Shown piece after piece: positions 1-8,732 of a DNA stretch of 64,000 bases. Each line of letters opens with the position of its first letter. Positions within the stretch are counted from its first letter, which is position 1. The translations under genes were made by a program, and so were the position numbers. The notes under the pieces are model-generated. The model did not search any database. It was not told the origin of the DNA and worked only from the letters and a program-made list of their open reading frames with translations. Origin of the DNA: Mycolicibacterium sp. TY81 (GTDB lineage Bacteria > Actinomycetota > Actinomycetes > Mycobacteriales > Mycobacteriaceae); assembly GCF_018326285.1 (NCBI RefSeq), contig NZ_AP023362.1:1798001-1862000 (forward strand). The letters are read 5' to 3'.

Positions 1-946
1 CGATGTCGACGAACTTTTGGTTGTCAAGCAGACCTTTTTTGGCCGGGTCGAGTGCAACTGTGAGTGAGTCAATGGCTGTCGCAGCGGCTTCTACCGCGGC
101 GATGTAGCTCCGGATGTTGGTGCCGGCCTGGTTGAGCCTCCAGCGCATGGCCGCGGGCACGGCCCGGAATGACGCGCCGCCAGTGACTTCCGACGACAGC
201 ACCACGACTGACGCGGCCCCGCCCATCCACATCGCGGTGCTGTTGACCTCACTGGCGATGTTCGCGCGCATCGCGCTGGTGGCTGCAGAGAAGCTGTGCG
301 TTAGGGCACTCAGTGTGCGGCCGTCGGCGGCGACGGCATCCGCGGGAGCGCTCAGATTGGCGATTGTCTCGTAGAACGCGGTGGCGTCGGGCATGTCGTG
401 GTCCGGTCGTCTGACCTGATTCACCACGTCACTGACAGCTTCAGCGACCGTCGTTGCGAACCGTTGCCACATGTCCGAAGCGGCGTCGAGGCCCTTCGTG
501 TCTGCGTTCGGAGTTTCCTTGCCGACCGCCTCGACCAAGCCGGGAATGATGTCGGTCAGACCGACGCCATTGGCGCCCACGGAACTGGAGATCGTCGACG
601 ACGGTTCAGAGATCGCCGGTCGCGGTGGCAGATTGGCCGGGACGGGAATCTTGCGACGGCCGGCGTGGAATTCAGCCCACGCATGGTTGACTCCGGCTTG
701 GTAGACGCGTCCAGCCAGCGAAGACCAGGCTTGTGCCAGCGAATCGGCGCCACCGACAGCATCGCGCGCGGCGCTGTCATACCGCGATCCCCATTTCGTG
801 CCGACCGGGTCGTTGCCGGCCATGTGGCCGGACCCGTGCGATGCGCCTGAGACCACGCCGGCAGCACCAGCCACCTTCGATCCCGCACGGCCGAGTATCG
901 CCGCGGTCAGGAAATACCAGTCTGAATCGACAACCCAAGTACCCAT
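1..946 (-). CDS. Type VII-secreted polymorphic-toxin-like protein, N-terminal part (cut by window edge)
   Basis: An uninterrupted minus-strand frame starts at ATG 946 and runs off the left edge after about 315 codons. It begins MGTWVVDSDWYFLTAAILG and is rich in Ala, Ser and helix-forming residues. An early WXG-like stretch (KWGSRYDSAARDAVGG) is followed by a Pro-rich linker (PVPANLPPRPAISEP) and a second helical region. This layout fits the N-terminal export region of large actinobacterial ESX-secreted toxins such as CpnT-like proteins. The start lies 9 bp after the stop of a WXG100 gene and two WXG100 genes precede it, the usual arrangement for such substrates. Any toxin domain would lie outside the window, so the activity is unknown. 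Confidence 0.7.
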   Translation of the reverse strand, partial: MGTWVVDSDWYFLTAAILGRAGSKVAGAAGVVSGASHGSGHMAGNDPVGTKWGSRYDSAARDAVGGADSLAQAWSSLAGRVYQAGVNHAWAEFHAGRRKIPVPANLPPRPAISEPSSTISSSVGANGVGLTDIIPGLVEAVGKETPNADTKGLDAASDMWQRFATTVAEAVSDVVNQVRRPDHDMPDATAFYETIANLSAPADAVAADGRTLSALTHSFSAATSAMRANIASEVNSTAMWMGGAASVVVLSSEVTGGASFRAVPAAMRWRLNQAGTNIRSYIAAVEAAATAIDSLTVALDPAKKGLLDNQKFVDI

Positions 947-955
947 GGATGCTCG

Positions 956-1246
956 CTACTTGCCGGCCATGCGCAGATTCATCGCCATGACGGTCCGGTA
1001 GGCGTCTTCGGCCTGGGTGGACCACGCGGTGAAGTCCGCGAGCGCGGTGCGCATGTCGTGCGCTGACCGCACCCAGTTCCGGTGGCGAGCCTCGTATGCT
1101 TCGGCGGCTGCACCGTCCCACGACTGTGACACCTGACCGATAAGCGATTCCACCCGGCTCAACGATGTCTCGCAGTGCGCTAGGTAGGCCTGCATTTTCG
1201 ACCGCAGTTCATTGAGCGCGTCGACGTCGACGGTGTACCCAGTCAT
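956..1246 (-). CDS. WXG100-family protein (ESX substrate-like)
   Basis: This 96-residue all-helical protein has the WXG100 size and the central turn motif SWDGAAAEAYEARHRNW, where W-D-G replaces W-x-G. Such proteins form four-helix hairpin dimers and are exported by type VII systems or act as partners of larger substrates. The stop is 9 bp before the large toxin-like gene and the start is 6 bp after the upstream WXG100 gene, so the two are probably co-translated and may form a heterodimer. No YxxxD/E export signal is obvious at the C-terminus, which ends MNLRMAGK. Confidence 0.85.
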   Translation of the reverse strand: MTGYTVDVDALNELRSKMQAYLAHCETSLSRVESLIGQVSQSWDGAAAEAYEARHRNWVRSAHDMRTALADFTAWSTQAEDAYRTVMAMNLRMAGK

Positions 1247-1252
1247 TGCGAC

Positions 1253-1576
1253 CTACCGCTCATCCCACGCGCTGCGAACGATCGATCCACCGCGCTCATC
1301 CTGTGCTGCGTAGGCCGCCACGCTTTGGACGACCCGGATCGCGATTTCGTCGGCGTCGTCGACGATGTTCGTCGCGGCGGCGCGAAACTCATCCCAGTCG
1401 CGGCCGAACATCCGAGCGGCCTCACCGCGCCACGAACCTTCGACGACGTCATCGACCGACGCGACGAGCTGGCGCAGTTCTTCACGCAACTCATCGGCGA
1501 TGGTCCGAAACTCGTCCGCAGCTGCTTTGACCGGCTCGGTCTCGATGCGCAGCCGTGCGCCCCCCACGTCCGCCAT
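1253..1576 (-). CDS. WXG100-family protein, first of a pair
   Basis: The start is set at ATG 1576 (MADVGGARLRIETEP), preceded by the good ribosome site AAGGGGG; a longer frame upstream lacks coding character. The 107-residue product is helical, with the WXG turn SWRGEAARMFGRDWDEF at about residues 49-65. It lies 6 bp upstream of a second WXG100 gene and 47 bp downstream of a TPR gene. By family knowledge the two WXG proteins probably pair and serve the large toxin-like substrate that follows; the pairing is inferred. Confidence 0.85.
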   Translation of the reverse strand: MADVGGARLRIETEPVKAAADEFRTIADELREELRQLVASVDDVVEGSWRGEAARMFGRDWDEFRAAATNIVDDADEIAIRVVQSVAAYAAQDERGGSIVRSAWDER

Positions 1577-1623
1577 GCGACCCCCTTCGCCGACTTCAAG
1601 CGCCAGTCTAGCGAGGCCGACGA

Positions 1624-2481
1624 TCAATGCCGGATGTCCCACAGGTGCACATGCCCGGGCATCTGTTGGTCCGTGAACCATTCCCAGTCTTCGTATCGGT
1701 CGGCCGCGGACCGCCAATGGTCGGCCTCGGTGTCGCGGCCGACCGCCCGCAACACCGCGGCGACCCATCGCTGGAGCTCCTGGCTTTTGTCGTGGAAGCA
1801 GACACCGTCGAGCATCTCGATTGCCTCCCGCGTGCTGCCGTCGATCGCGGAATCCATATGCTGTGGCGCGATTTCGGCGAAATCCAGCTCTGCCAGCGCG
1901 AGCCGGTACGCCGCATCAGCTGCCCGCATCGGGTGGTACATCTCACGGCGTTCGATCAGATTGGACGCCATTTCCGTGGCCAGCGCCACCGATTCCTCGG
2001 AAGGCGGCAGGAAGTCGATCAACGCCCAAAAGGTGTGCAGCAACAACTCGGGATCGCGAGCGTCGACCTGCCGGGCGAGCACCACGGCGGATCGATATGC
2101 CGACTCGGCCTCGTCCAGGTCGCCAAATTCCTCATACGCCGCGCCGAGTTGGGTGCTGAGGTGGGAGGCGAGATTGAGCCGACCCGATATCAGATGCTCG
2201 TCCATCTCGACCCGCAGGTCCGCGATCCGCTCGCTCAGCGTCTTTGGCGGATTCAACTCGTCCACGATCGTGCGGATCTTCTGATTCAACCGGGTGCTAT
2301 CGGTGCCGTAAGTAGACATCGACTGCGAGTCGAGATCGTTGCCCGCCAACGCCATCGTCAGTGCATCGCAACGCAATCGCCGCGCTTGACTGTAGTGATC
2401 CAGAGCCTTCTCGAATTGTCCTGCCCCGGCCGCCTCATCGCCGAGGAATTCGCATTCCTCAGCGGTCGGTTGCTCGCTCAT
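1624..2481 (-). CDS. TPR-repeat protein coupled to an HSP90-like gene
   Basis: The start is ATG 2481 (MSEQPTAEECEFLGDEAAG). It overlaps the stop of the upstream HSP90-like gene by four bases, which indicates translational coupling. The 285 residues are helical, with TPR-like pairs (GQFEKALDHYSQARRL near residues 18-33; GDLDEAESAYRSAVVLARQ in the middle). No membrane segment or signal peptide is seen. In eukaryotes TPR proteins are Hsp90 co-chaperones. The pairing suggests an analogous adaptor role here, possibly for the WXG100 and toxin genes downstream, but this is inference. Confidence 0.75.
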   Translation of the reverse strand: MSEQPTAEECEFLGDEAAGAGQFEKALDHYSQARRLRCDALTMALAGNDLDSQSMSTYGTDSTRLNQKIRTIVDELNPPKTLSERIADLRVEMDEHLISGRLNLASHLSTQLGAAYEEFGDLDEAESAYRSAVVLARQVDARDPELLLHTFWALIDFLPPSEESVALATEMASNLIERREMYHPMRAADAAYRLALAELDFAEIAPQHMDSAIDGSTREAIEMLDGVCFHDKSQELQRWVAAVLRAVGRDTEADHWRSAADRYEDWEWFTDQQMPGHVHLWDIRH

Positions 2482-4250
2482 CTCCCGACCTCGGTTCCGT
2501 CCACGCCCGCCGCGAGCAGGATGACGTCGTCGAGGGCCTCCGATAGCAGCGCTCGGTCCTCGGGGCCGTCGCATTGGGCGGCCATGCGAGCCTGGACGTA
2601 CAGCAGTTGCATGAGCCGGTCGAACACCAGGTCATCGGTGGTGCGTGTGAGGGCTTGCACGGCGCGGTTACTCCAATTCAGCACAAGGTGCGTGATGTTG
2701 CCGTACCCGGGCGAGGCTACGTCGATCTGACCGTGGCCGACGAACACCGCGGGCAACGCAGTCGACGGGAACCGCCGCACCGCCACTCGGCAGCCAGATG
2801 CGGCCAGCGCCGCGGCACCCCGCAATTCCAGCGCCGGCACCGCCTCAGTGTCGGCCGGGGCATCGGCCAGCGCCGCGACCTCGGACGCTGGGTATGCGCG
2901 GGTGACGGTCACGCCAGGCATCACCTGCGGCAGCAGGAGCAGCACCTCCTGGTCCAGGGTGTGGCCGGCGTTGACGACGATCCTGCCGCCGGAATTGAAA
3001 CTGGCGATGGTACGGAACTCGTTGTCAGACAGCGCGTACAGAACATTCGGGTTTCGTTGGACCACGTCGATCAATCGCAGTGCGCCCTCGGTCGTCTGCA
3101 TGGTCAGTTGTGGCAGCACGACCTCGGCGAGTTCCAGATTGTCGGAATCGGTACCTTGCGTTGCCGCGGAACGCAGTTCGAGGTTGTTCTCGACGACGAA
3201 CTCGGCAAATCGTTGCGGGTCGGTGTCGGCCAGCGTTCGCAGCCAGCCCAACGCTGCCCGGCCGAGTTTGCTTCGGGTCAAGGCCAACGCCTGGTTGTTC
3301 ATGACCGATTCGCGGCTGGCGGTCGGCTCCAACGTGGTGGAATTGATTGCCGCCCAGGCGAAGAACGCCCATGGGGGCAGCAGCGAGCTGTCGGCGTCGT
3401 CGACGAGCATGTTGTTGATGTAGATGCGGTTCCGCCCGGCGGCTTTCGAGCGACCGTATGTCGCGCCGATGTAGACGGCGCCGTCGAGCCCGAGAGCGGT
3501 GTCGTGGACCTCGATGGCGTCGAACTGCTTGCCGACACCGAGACCGCCGAAGATCGGTGGAACCCCTCGCACGATCTCTGCACGATGGGTGCCGAAGTCG
3601 ATTCGCCAGGGTCGCGAAACATCTTGTGCACCGGTGTTTGTCAGCACACTTAGCTGTGCCGGCAGAAACTCGGCGTACTTGCGCGCCAGTGGGATGACCT
3701 GCTCGGCACGGGTCCAGCCGATCATGTCCGGTCGTGGACGGAGTCGCACAGTGGTCCCGACGGCAATCTCATCGGCGAGGGTCTGCACCGTGTAGGTGCC
3801 GTCGCTTTTGCCTATCCACTGAATCGGGTCGGCGCCGGTGGCGCTGCGGGACACGACCGTGATCTCGTCGGCGGCCAGAAAGCAGCTCAGAAGACCGATA
3901 CCGAACTGCCCGATGTAGGTCCGCCTGCTACGGGCCAACTCGTCACGCTTGGAACTCGCGCCGACGGTGGCCAGGAACTGCTCGACTTGATCGGCGGTGA
4001 CGCCGATGCCGGCATCGGTGATCGCGAACTCGTTGGCCGGGGAGTCCGGAGAGGTGACGCCGAATGGCGAGATGGTGATAGTCCGCGGGGTCGGTGTGTC
4101 GCTGAGCGCGTCGCGGGCGAGGGTGGCGTCGAAGGCGTTCTGAATCAATTCGCGGACGTACACGCCCGGGCTGGAATAGAGGTTCTTGCTGAGCAGTGAG
4201 ATGACTCCGCCGAGATCTACTCGGAAGTTCTGCTGCTGAGGTGCGGGCAT
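2478..4250 (-). CDS. HSP90-family ATPase/chaperone (HtpG-like)
   Basis: The start is ATG 4250 (MPAPQQQNFRVDLGG), with AGGAG nine bases upstream. The 590-residue protein has a GHKL ATPase N-terminus: YVRELIQNAFDA near residue 31 carries the catalytic Glu and Mg-binding Asn, followed by ITDAGIGVT and GQFGIGLLSCFLAADEITVVS. Middle and C-terminal segments are HSP90-like in length but divergent, and no MEEVD tail is present (it ends DGTEVGR). It heads a probable operon with a TPR protein, two WXG100 proteins and a toxin-like protein, so a role in folding or holding secreted clients is plausible. It looks like an accessory paralogue rather than the housekeeping htpG. Confidence 0.85.
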   Translation of the reverse strand: MPAPQQQNFRVDLGGVISLLSKNLYSSPGVYVRELIQNAFDATLARDALSDTPTPRTITISPFGVTSPDSPANEFAITDAGIGVTADQVEQFLATVGASSKRDELARSRRTYIGQFGIGLLSCFLAADEITVVSRSATGADPIQWIGKSDGTYTVQTLADEIAVGTTVRLRPRPDMIGWTRAEQVIPLARKYAEFLPAQLSVLTNTGAQDVSRPWRIDFGTHRAEIVRGVPPIFGGLGVGKQFDAIEVHDTALGLDGAVYIGATYGRSKAAGRNRIYINNMLVDDADSSLLPPWAFFAWAAINSTTLEPTASRESVMNNQALALTRSKLGRAALGWLRTLADTDPQRFAEFVVENNLELRSAATQGTDSDNLELAEVVLPQLTMQTTEGALRLIDVVQRNPNVLYALSDNEFRTIASFNSGGRIVVNAGHTLDQEVLLLLPQVMPGVTVTRAYPASEVAALADAPADTEAVPALELRGAAALAASGCRVAVRRFPSTALPAVFVGHGQIDVASPGYGNITHLVLNWSNRAVQALTRTTDDLVFDRLMQLLYVQARMAAQCDGPEDRALLSEALDDVILLAAGVDGTEVGR

Positions 4251-4961
4251 GTGCGGTATCTCCTGCATCGGTTCGGTCGAAAGCCGCATAGCGTCGCACG
4301 AGCCACCGACAAGTCGGGCTCGAAGAGATGTCACCTGTCTGAATGTCGGAGTCGGCGTGTATGACTTGAGCGACAAATTCAGAAGGAGTAGATGATGCGC
4401 GTCAACCTGTGGGGTGGCGGACCGACGCTGGCACTTGCTGATTACTGGCAACAGAGCGGGCTGCTGCCCGACGACCCGCCCGAAACTCAGGCGTTCGGCT
4501 ACCTGTTCAGTGACGACGCAACGGGGACCGTGACGACGCGGCCCTACCCGACCAGGTATGCGATGCCGCTGGACAAGGACCAGATGATCGACGGCCTCCT
4601 CGAAGCCGCCGCCGTTGTTGCCGGACAGGCCGGGCTGATCGAGGTCGACGTCGAGCGGACGGCGAGCGGGGTGCCGTACGTGTACAGCCTCATGAAGATC
4701 AAGCAGGAGTCTGGCGGTGTGCAGTACAACCTGACGTTGCACCTACACGCCGAGCATGTGCAACAGGTTCAGGGTTTCTTCATCGAAGGTCACACCACCG
4801 GCATGCGCGACGCTGCGGTGTATGAGATTGCGCGGCAGAATGATTGGCTCCAGCAGCCCACTGCCGACGACCCGATGGGCGGCTGGGCCCGCGACCCCTA
4901 CACCGGACTGAAGACGGGCTTCGTGATGAACATGAGCGAGCTGCCCGATTTCGACGACCAG

Positions 4962-4970
4962 TTTCCGGCC
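4962..4970. repeat. 9-bp target-site duplication, left copy (TTTCCGGCC)
   Basis: TTTCCGGCC directly abuts the left inverted repeat of the IS256-family element and matches 6453-6461 exactly. It defines the insertion point inside the plus-strand gene at 4395. Confidence 0.93.
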
Positions 4971-6452
4971 GAGCAATTGTCAATACCTGTGGATCGGGGT
5001 GTTTCAGGCGACCTCCGTTTCGGTGTGCTGATCGCCGTCTGACGGTGGTGTCGGTGGGGTGATGTCGGTGGGTCGTTCGAGCAGTTTGCCTTTGTGGAAG
5101 ACCGCTCCGGCGCGGACGAGGGCGACCAGATGTGGGGCGTTGACGGCCCGCCAGCGGGCCTGCGCGGCGTCGATCAGCTTGTAGGCCATGGCCAATCCAG
5201 CGGCCCGCGATCCCGGACCCTTGGTGACCTTCGTTCTCAAACGCACTGTGGCGAAGGTACTTTCGATCGGATTCGTGGTACGCAGATGGATCCAGTGCTC
5301 GGCGGGGTAGTGGTAGAACTCCAGCAGGACATCGAGGTCGTCGACGATCTTGGCGACCACTTTCGGGTACTTCGCGCCGAAGGCAACCGCGAAGGCCTTG
5401 ACCGCGACCTGAGCTTTGTCGATGTCTTCGGCGTTGTAGATGTCCTTGATGGCCGCCAGCGCGGCCGGATGCGCTGACTTCGGCAGCCCGGCCAGGACGT
5501 TGGCCTGCTTGTGGAACCAGCAGCGCTGCTCTCGGGTCTTCGGGAATACCTCCCGCACCGCCTTCCAGAACCCGAGCGCGCCATCGCCGACGGCCAGCAC
5601 TGGGGCGGTCATGCCGCGGCGTTTGCAGTCGCGCAGCAGATCCGCCCACGACTCGCATGACTCCCGATAGCCGTCGGTGATCGCCACGAGCTCTTTGCGG
5701 CCGTCAGCGCGCACGCCGAGCATCACCAGCAGGCACAGCTTCTCCTGGTCCAGGCGGACCTTGAGGTGAATGCCGTCGACCCACAGGTAGACGTAGTCGC
5801 TGCCGGACAGGTCCCGGGCAGCGAACGTACGGGCTTCGTCTTGCCACTGCGCGGTCAGACGGGTGATCGTGGTGGCCGACAACCCGGCACCCGAGCCGAG
5901 GAACTGCTCGAGTGCGGGCCCGAAGTCGCTGGTCGATAGGCCGTGCAGATACAGCAGCGGCAGCACCTCACTCATCTGCGGAGACTTGCGTGCCCAGGCC
6001 GGCAGGATCGCCGAGGAAAACCGCTGCCGCTCACCAGAATCGGGGTCGACACGGCGATCGTTGACCCGCGGCGCCTTCACCTGCACGGCACCGGCCGCGG
6101 TCAACACCTCACGCGGCTGGTGATAGCCGTTGCGGACCACCAGTCGGTGACCGTTCTCGTCGAGCTGATCAGCGAATGCGGCGACGTACGCGGCGACCTC
6201 GGCCTGCAGGGCAGCGGCCAACATCTGCCGGGCTCCGTCGCGGACGATCTCGTCCAACAACGACCGGCCGGCCTCGCCGCCGTTGGCCTCCTCGGCATCG
6301 TGAACTACGGTGAGCATGGGCGTACCTTCCCAACCAGCGCGCCAACGCCGGTCTTGATCGAATACCTGATTCCGTGATGATCATCCTCGGGAAGGTGCGC
6401 CCACTTTCAGGCCGCCTCCCCGGGCCTCATCCACAGGTATTGATCATTGCTC
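4971..6452 (-). mobile_element. IS256-family insertion sequence, 1482 bp, intact
   Basis: The ends carry 24-bp inverted repeats with two mismatches (left 4971-4994 begins GAGCAATTGTCAATACCTG; right 6429-6452 begins GAGCAATGATCAATACCTG when reversed). The element is flanked by perfect 9-bp target duplications TTTCCGGCC at 4962-4970 and 6453-6461. It carries one full-length mutator-type transposase gene on the minus strand. Clean ends and an intact gene point to a recent, possibly still mobile insertion. Confidence 0.93.
5004..6317 (-). CDS. IS256-family (mutator) transposase
   Basis: This 437-residue protein has the size and DDE catalytic pattern of IS256-type transposases: first Asp in YVYLWVDGIHLKV, second in VLAVGDGALGFWKAV, and the Glu in NPIESTFATVRLRTK. 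The N-terminal DNA-binding part contains LVVRNGYHQPREVLTAAG. The gene is complete and uninterrupted. It is only about 57% of residues or fewer alike by eye to the second IS256-type transposase nearby, so the two elements are distinct and did not arise from one another. Confidence 0.95.
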   Translation of the reverse strand: MLTVVHDAEEANGGEAGRSLLDEIVRDGARQMLAAALQAEVAAYVAAFADQLDENGHRLVVRNGYHQPREVLTAAGAVQVKAPRVNDRRVDPDSGERQRFSSAILPAWARKSPQMSEVLPLLYLHGLSTSDFGPALEQFLGSGAGLSATTITRLTAQWQDEARTFAARDLSGSDYVYLWVDGIHLKVRLDQEKLCLLVMLGVRADGRKELVAITDGYRESCESWADLLRDCKRRGMTAPVLAVGDGALGFWKAVREVFPKTREQRCWFHKQANVLAGLPKSAHPAALAAIKDIYNAEDIDKAQVAVKAFAVAFGAKYPKVVAKIVDDLDVLLEFYHYPAEHWIHLRTTNPIESTFATVRLRTKVTKGPGSRAAGLAMAYKLIDAAQARWRAVNAPHLVALVRAGAVFHKGKLLERPTDITPPTPPSDGDQHTETEVA

Positions 6453-6461
6453 TTTCCGGCC
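6453..6461. repeat. 9-bp target-site duplication, right copy (TTTCCGGCC)
   Basis: This copy abuts the right inverted repeat and matches 4962-4970. The remainder of the interrupted gene resumes at 6462. Confidence 0.93.
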
Positions 6462-6787
6462 CATCCGTTGTCGATGGCGCGCGAGGTTGTCACCGCTGTC
6501 CGAGAGAGTTGAGGGTCGATCGTGACACCAGCGGACGCCTAACGCGATTGGCCCGTGCAGGAACCGAACCATGTAGTGGAGTACGTATGAGCGGCAAGAA
6601 ATACAAGACGGCAACCCACCGTCAACCGCTGGTCTTCGGGGAAATCGAAGAGCTGAGGCGAAAGGGTTTCAACCAGACCGAGATTGCGGATTTTCACGGT
6701 GTGTCACGACAGGCTGTCTCGTGGCACAAAACGACATACGGGGGACAGAAATCGACCCGTCAGATCGTCAACCAGGCGTGGCCGTGG

Positions 6788-6795
6788 GAGACCAA
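6788..6795. repeat. 8-bp target-site duplication, left copy (GAGACCAA)
   Basis: GAGACCAA borders the left end of the second IS256-family element and matches 8257-8264. It lies inside the helix-turn-helix gene. Confidence 0.9.
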
Positions 6796-8256
6796 GATAG
6801 CGTCCCGGGGAGTGGTGGACTTCGGATCTGGCGTGGTTCACGCGTTGTGATCAACGAGTCATGGTGAACGCTAGGCGATTTGGTGTTGTTTGGCAAGTGC
6901 TGCCGCGGCGTGTTTGGCGGCGATCACGGCGCGTAGTTCGTCCATGGAGACATCGGAGAGGTAGCGGCGGGTGACCTGCCACTCGTCGTGGGATTCGATG
7001 ACCACCGCGGTGGCCAGGCGAAGGAACGCCGCCGGATTGGGGAAGATCTCCACGACATCGGCCCGACGCTTGATCTCTTTATTCAGACGCTCTATCGGAT
7101 TATTCGACCAGATCTTCTGCCAATGCGCCTTCGGGAACGCAGTGAACGCCAACACGTCGGTCTTGGCCTCGCCCATCATCGCGGCCACCTTCGGGAACGA
7201 CGCGGCCAGGGTGTCGGCGACCCGGTCCCACTGCGCGGCGACCTCGTCGGGTTCGGTGTGAGCGAAGATGGTCTTGACCGCCGCGGTAACCGCCGGGGCG
7301 TGTTTGGCCGATACCGCGGTATGCAGGTTCCGCATGAAATGCACCCGGCACCGCTGCCACGATGAGTTCGTGAACTGCTGTGCCACAGCGACTTTCAACC
7401 CAGCGTGCGCATCGGAGATGACCAGGTGCACCCCCGATAGGCCGCGCGCCTTAAGCGAGGCGAGGAACTCGCGCCAGAACTCGAACGACTCGCTGTCACC
7501 GACCGCGGTGCCCAGCACCTCACGGGTGCCGTCGATCGACACGCCGGTCGCGACCACCAGGGCCTGGGAGACCACGTGCGCCCCCCACGCGGACCTTGCA
7601 GAAGGTGGCATCGCAGAACACGTAGGGGAAGCTGGTGTGGGTCAGCGAGCGTTCCCGAAACGCTGTGATCTCGCGGTCCAGGCCGGCGCAGATCCGCGAC
7701 ACCTCCGACTTGGACACCCCGGTCTGCACGCCCATCGCCGTCACCAGGTCATCGACGCTGCGGGTGGACACCCCGTGCACGTAGGCCTCCATGATGACCG
7801 CGTGCAGCGCCTTGTCGATACGCCGGCGGGGTTCCAGCAGCGACGGGAAGAACGATCCCGCCCGTAGCTTGGGGATCTGCACCTCGATGTCCCCGGCGGT
7901 CGTGGAGACGGTCTTGGGGCGGTGCCCGTTGCGGTGCACCGTGCGGCCGTCGCTGCGTTCGTAACGGCCCGCGCCGATCGCCGCGGTGGCCTCGGCCTCG
8001 ATGAGCTGCTGCAACCCGGAACGGATCAACTCGGCGAACACCGCACCCGAGTCAGCGGACTTCAGTGCATCGAGCTGAGCGAGCAGGGCAGAATGGTCAA
8101 GGGTCATCGCGCGGTTTCCTTCGGTGAGTCACTTTGGTACGTAACTCACTGACCACTACGCGATGGCCCACCCCAACACCGGCACCGACACGGCCTGAAC
8201 ATCTCCGCCCACCTCAGCCCCGTCCCCGAATTCCCACCACCCCAGGGGACTTAGCC
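6796..8256 (-). mobile_element. IS256-family insertion sequence, 1461 bp, transposase frameshifted
   Basis: The element is bounded by an exact 8-bp duplication GAGACCAA (6788-6795 and 8257-8264). Its ends form imperfect inverted repeats sharing GTCCC and a GTGGTGG block within about 23 bp. It carries one mutator-type transposase on the minus strand, broken by a one-base change. It differs in sequence and end repeats from the element at 4971-6452. Confidence 0.9.
6871..8107 (-). pseudogene. IS256-family transposase with a +1 frameshift in a G6 run
   Basis: The N-terminal half starts at ATG 8107 (MTLDHSALLAQLDALKSAD) and reads to FCDATFCKVRVGG. The C-terminal half continues in another frame (AHVVSQALVVATGVSIDG) to the stop at 6871. 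Reading the run at 7581-7586 as five instead of six G (minus strand) restores one frame of about 410 residues, giving KVRVGAHVVSQ. The catalytic residues sit on both sides: FCDAT before, LVISDAHAGLK and NPIERLNKEIKRR after. The split is therefore a mutation or a homopolymer error in the assembly. IS256 elements do not normally rely on frameshifting. Confidence 0.88.
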
Positions 8257-8264
8257 GAGACCAA
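8257..8264. repeat. 8-bp target-site duplication, right copy (GAGACCAA)
   Basis: This copy borders the right end of the element. The interrupted gene continues in frame from 8265. Confidence 0.9.
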
Positions 8265-8732
8265 AGGCCCACACGGCAAGTCTGCGGCGTATCAACGCCT
8301 GCGTGACCACGGCGAGTTTATCGCCACGGGCGGTCGAGACATGTCCGACTTCAAGCGGGGACGCCATGCGGCTTGGCTAAAGATGATGCGCCGGAACGAC
8401 TATGTACTCGAGTTCGACCCGAACATCCCGCCTACACCTGGTGTGGCACCAACAGGAGGATTCGCCTACCGCAAGCGCGATCCAAGGATCGACGGGTTTG
8501 AACTGCTGATCCGGGTGAACGAGTTCACCAATCTGACTCCTGAGGGGCGCCGCCTCTGGAGCTACGCGCCGGGTACGTCTCCACACGCAATTGGGCCCTA
8601 CGCTGCCCCGTAGTTGTTCCCTAGACGACACATACCGATCGCCCCCGGATCGCCGCCGTCCACCCAGCTAGGTCGACGGGGACGAAACGGTACCGGCGCC
8701 CACTGATCACCACGAACTGGTCGAGATGATTC

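Larger units (their letters stand above)
4395..6512 (+). pseudogene. Hypothetical gene interrupted near its 3' end by an IS256-family element
   Basis: The gene starts at ATG 4395, six bases after AAGGAG (an ATG at 4392 is closer). It reads MRVNLWGGGPTLALADYWQQ for 192 codons to 4970, where the insertion sequence begins. Removing the element and one 9-bp duplication joins codon GCC 4968-4970 to CAT 6462 in frame, and the gene ends at TGA 6510-6512. The restored product is 208 residues, ending HPLSMAREVVTAVRES. As it stands, translation runs into the element and stops at 5042 with a foreign tail. The family is not recognised. It is soluble and divergent from the HSP90-like gene. The damage is small, so the truncated protein may still fold. 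Confidence 0.85.
6587..8613 (+). pseudogene. Helix-turn-helix phage-like protein interrupted by a second IS256-family element
   Basis: The 5' part starts at ATG 6587 (MSGKKYKTATHRQPLVFGEI) and holds a helix-turn-helix (GFNQTEIADFHGVSRQAVSWHK, about residues 27-48). The element enters at 6796. The 3' part resumes after the second 8-bp duplication at 8265 (GPHGKSAAYQRLRDHGEF) and ends at TAG 8611-8613. Joining 6587-6795 to 8265-8613 gives one open frame of 185 codons. I recall similar full-length proteins in mycobacterial and phage sequences, with a conserved tail like VLEFDPNIPPTPGV and LLIRVNEFTNLTPEG, but cannot name the function. As it stands the 5' fragment ends at 6850 inside the element. 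Confidence 0.88.

Noticed and set aside
8614..8732. Minus-strand frame continuing past the 309-residue gene
   Set aside because: The readable stretch HLDQFVVISGRRYRFVPVD lies in another frame with no start or RBS and no matching domain. It may be a remnant but cannot be supported as a gene.
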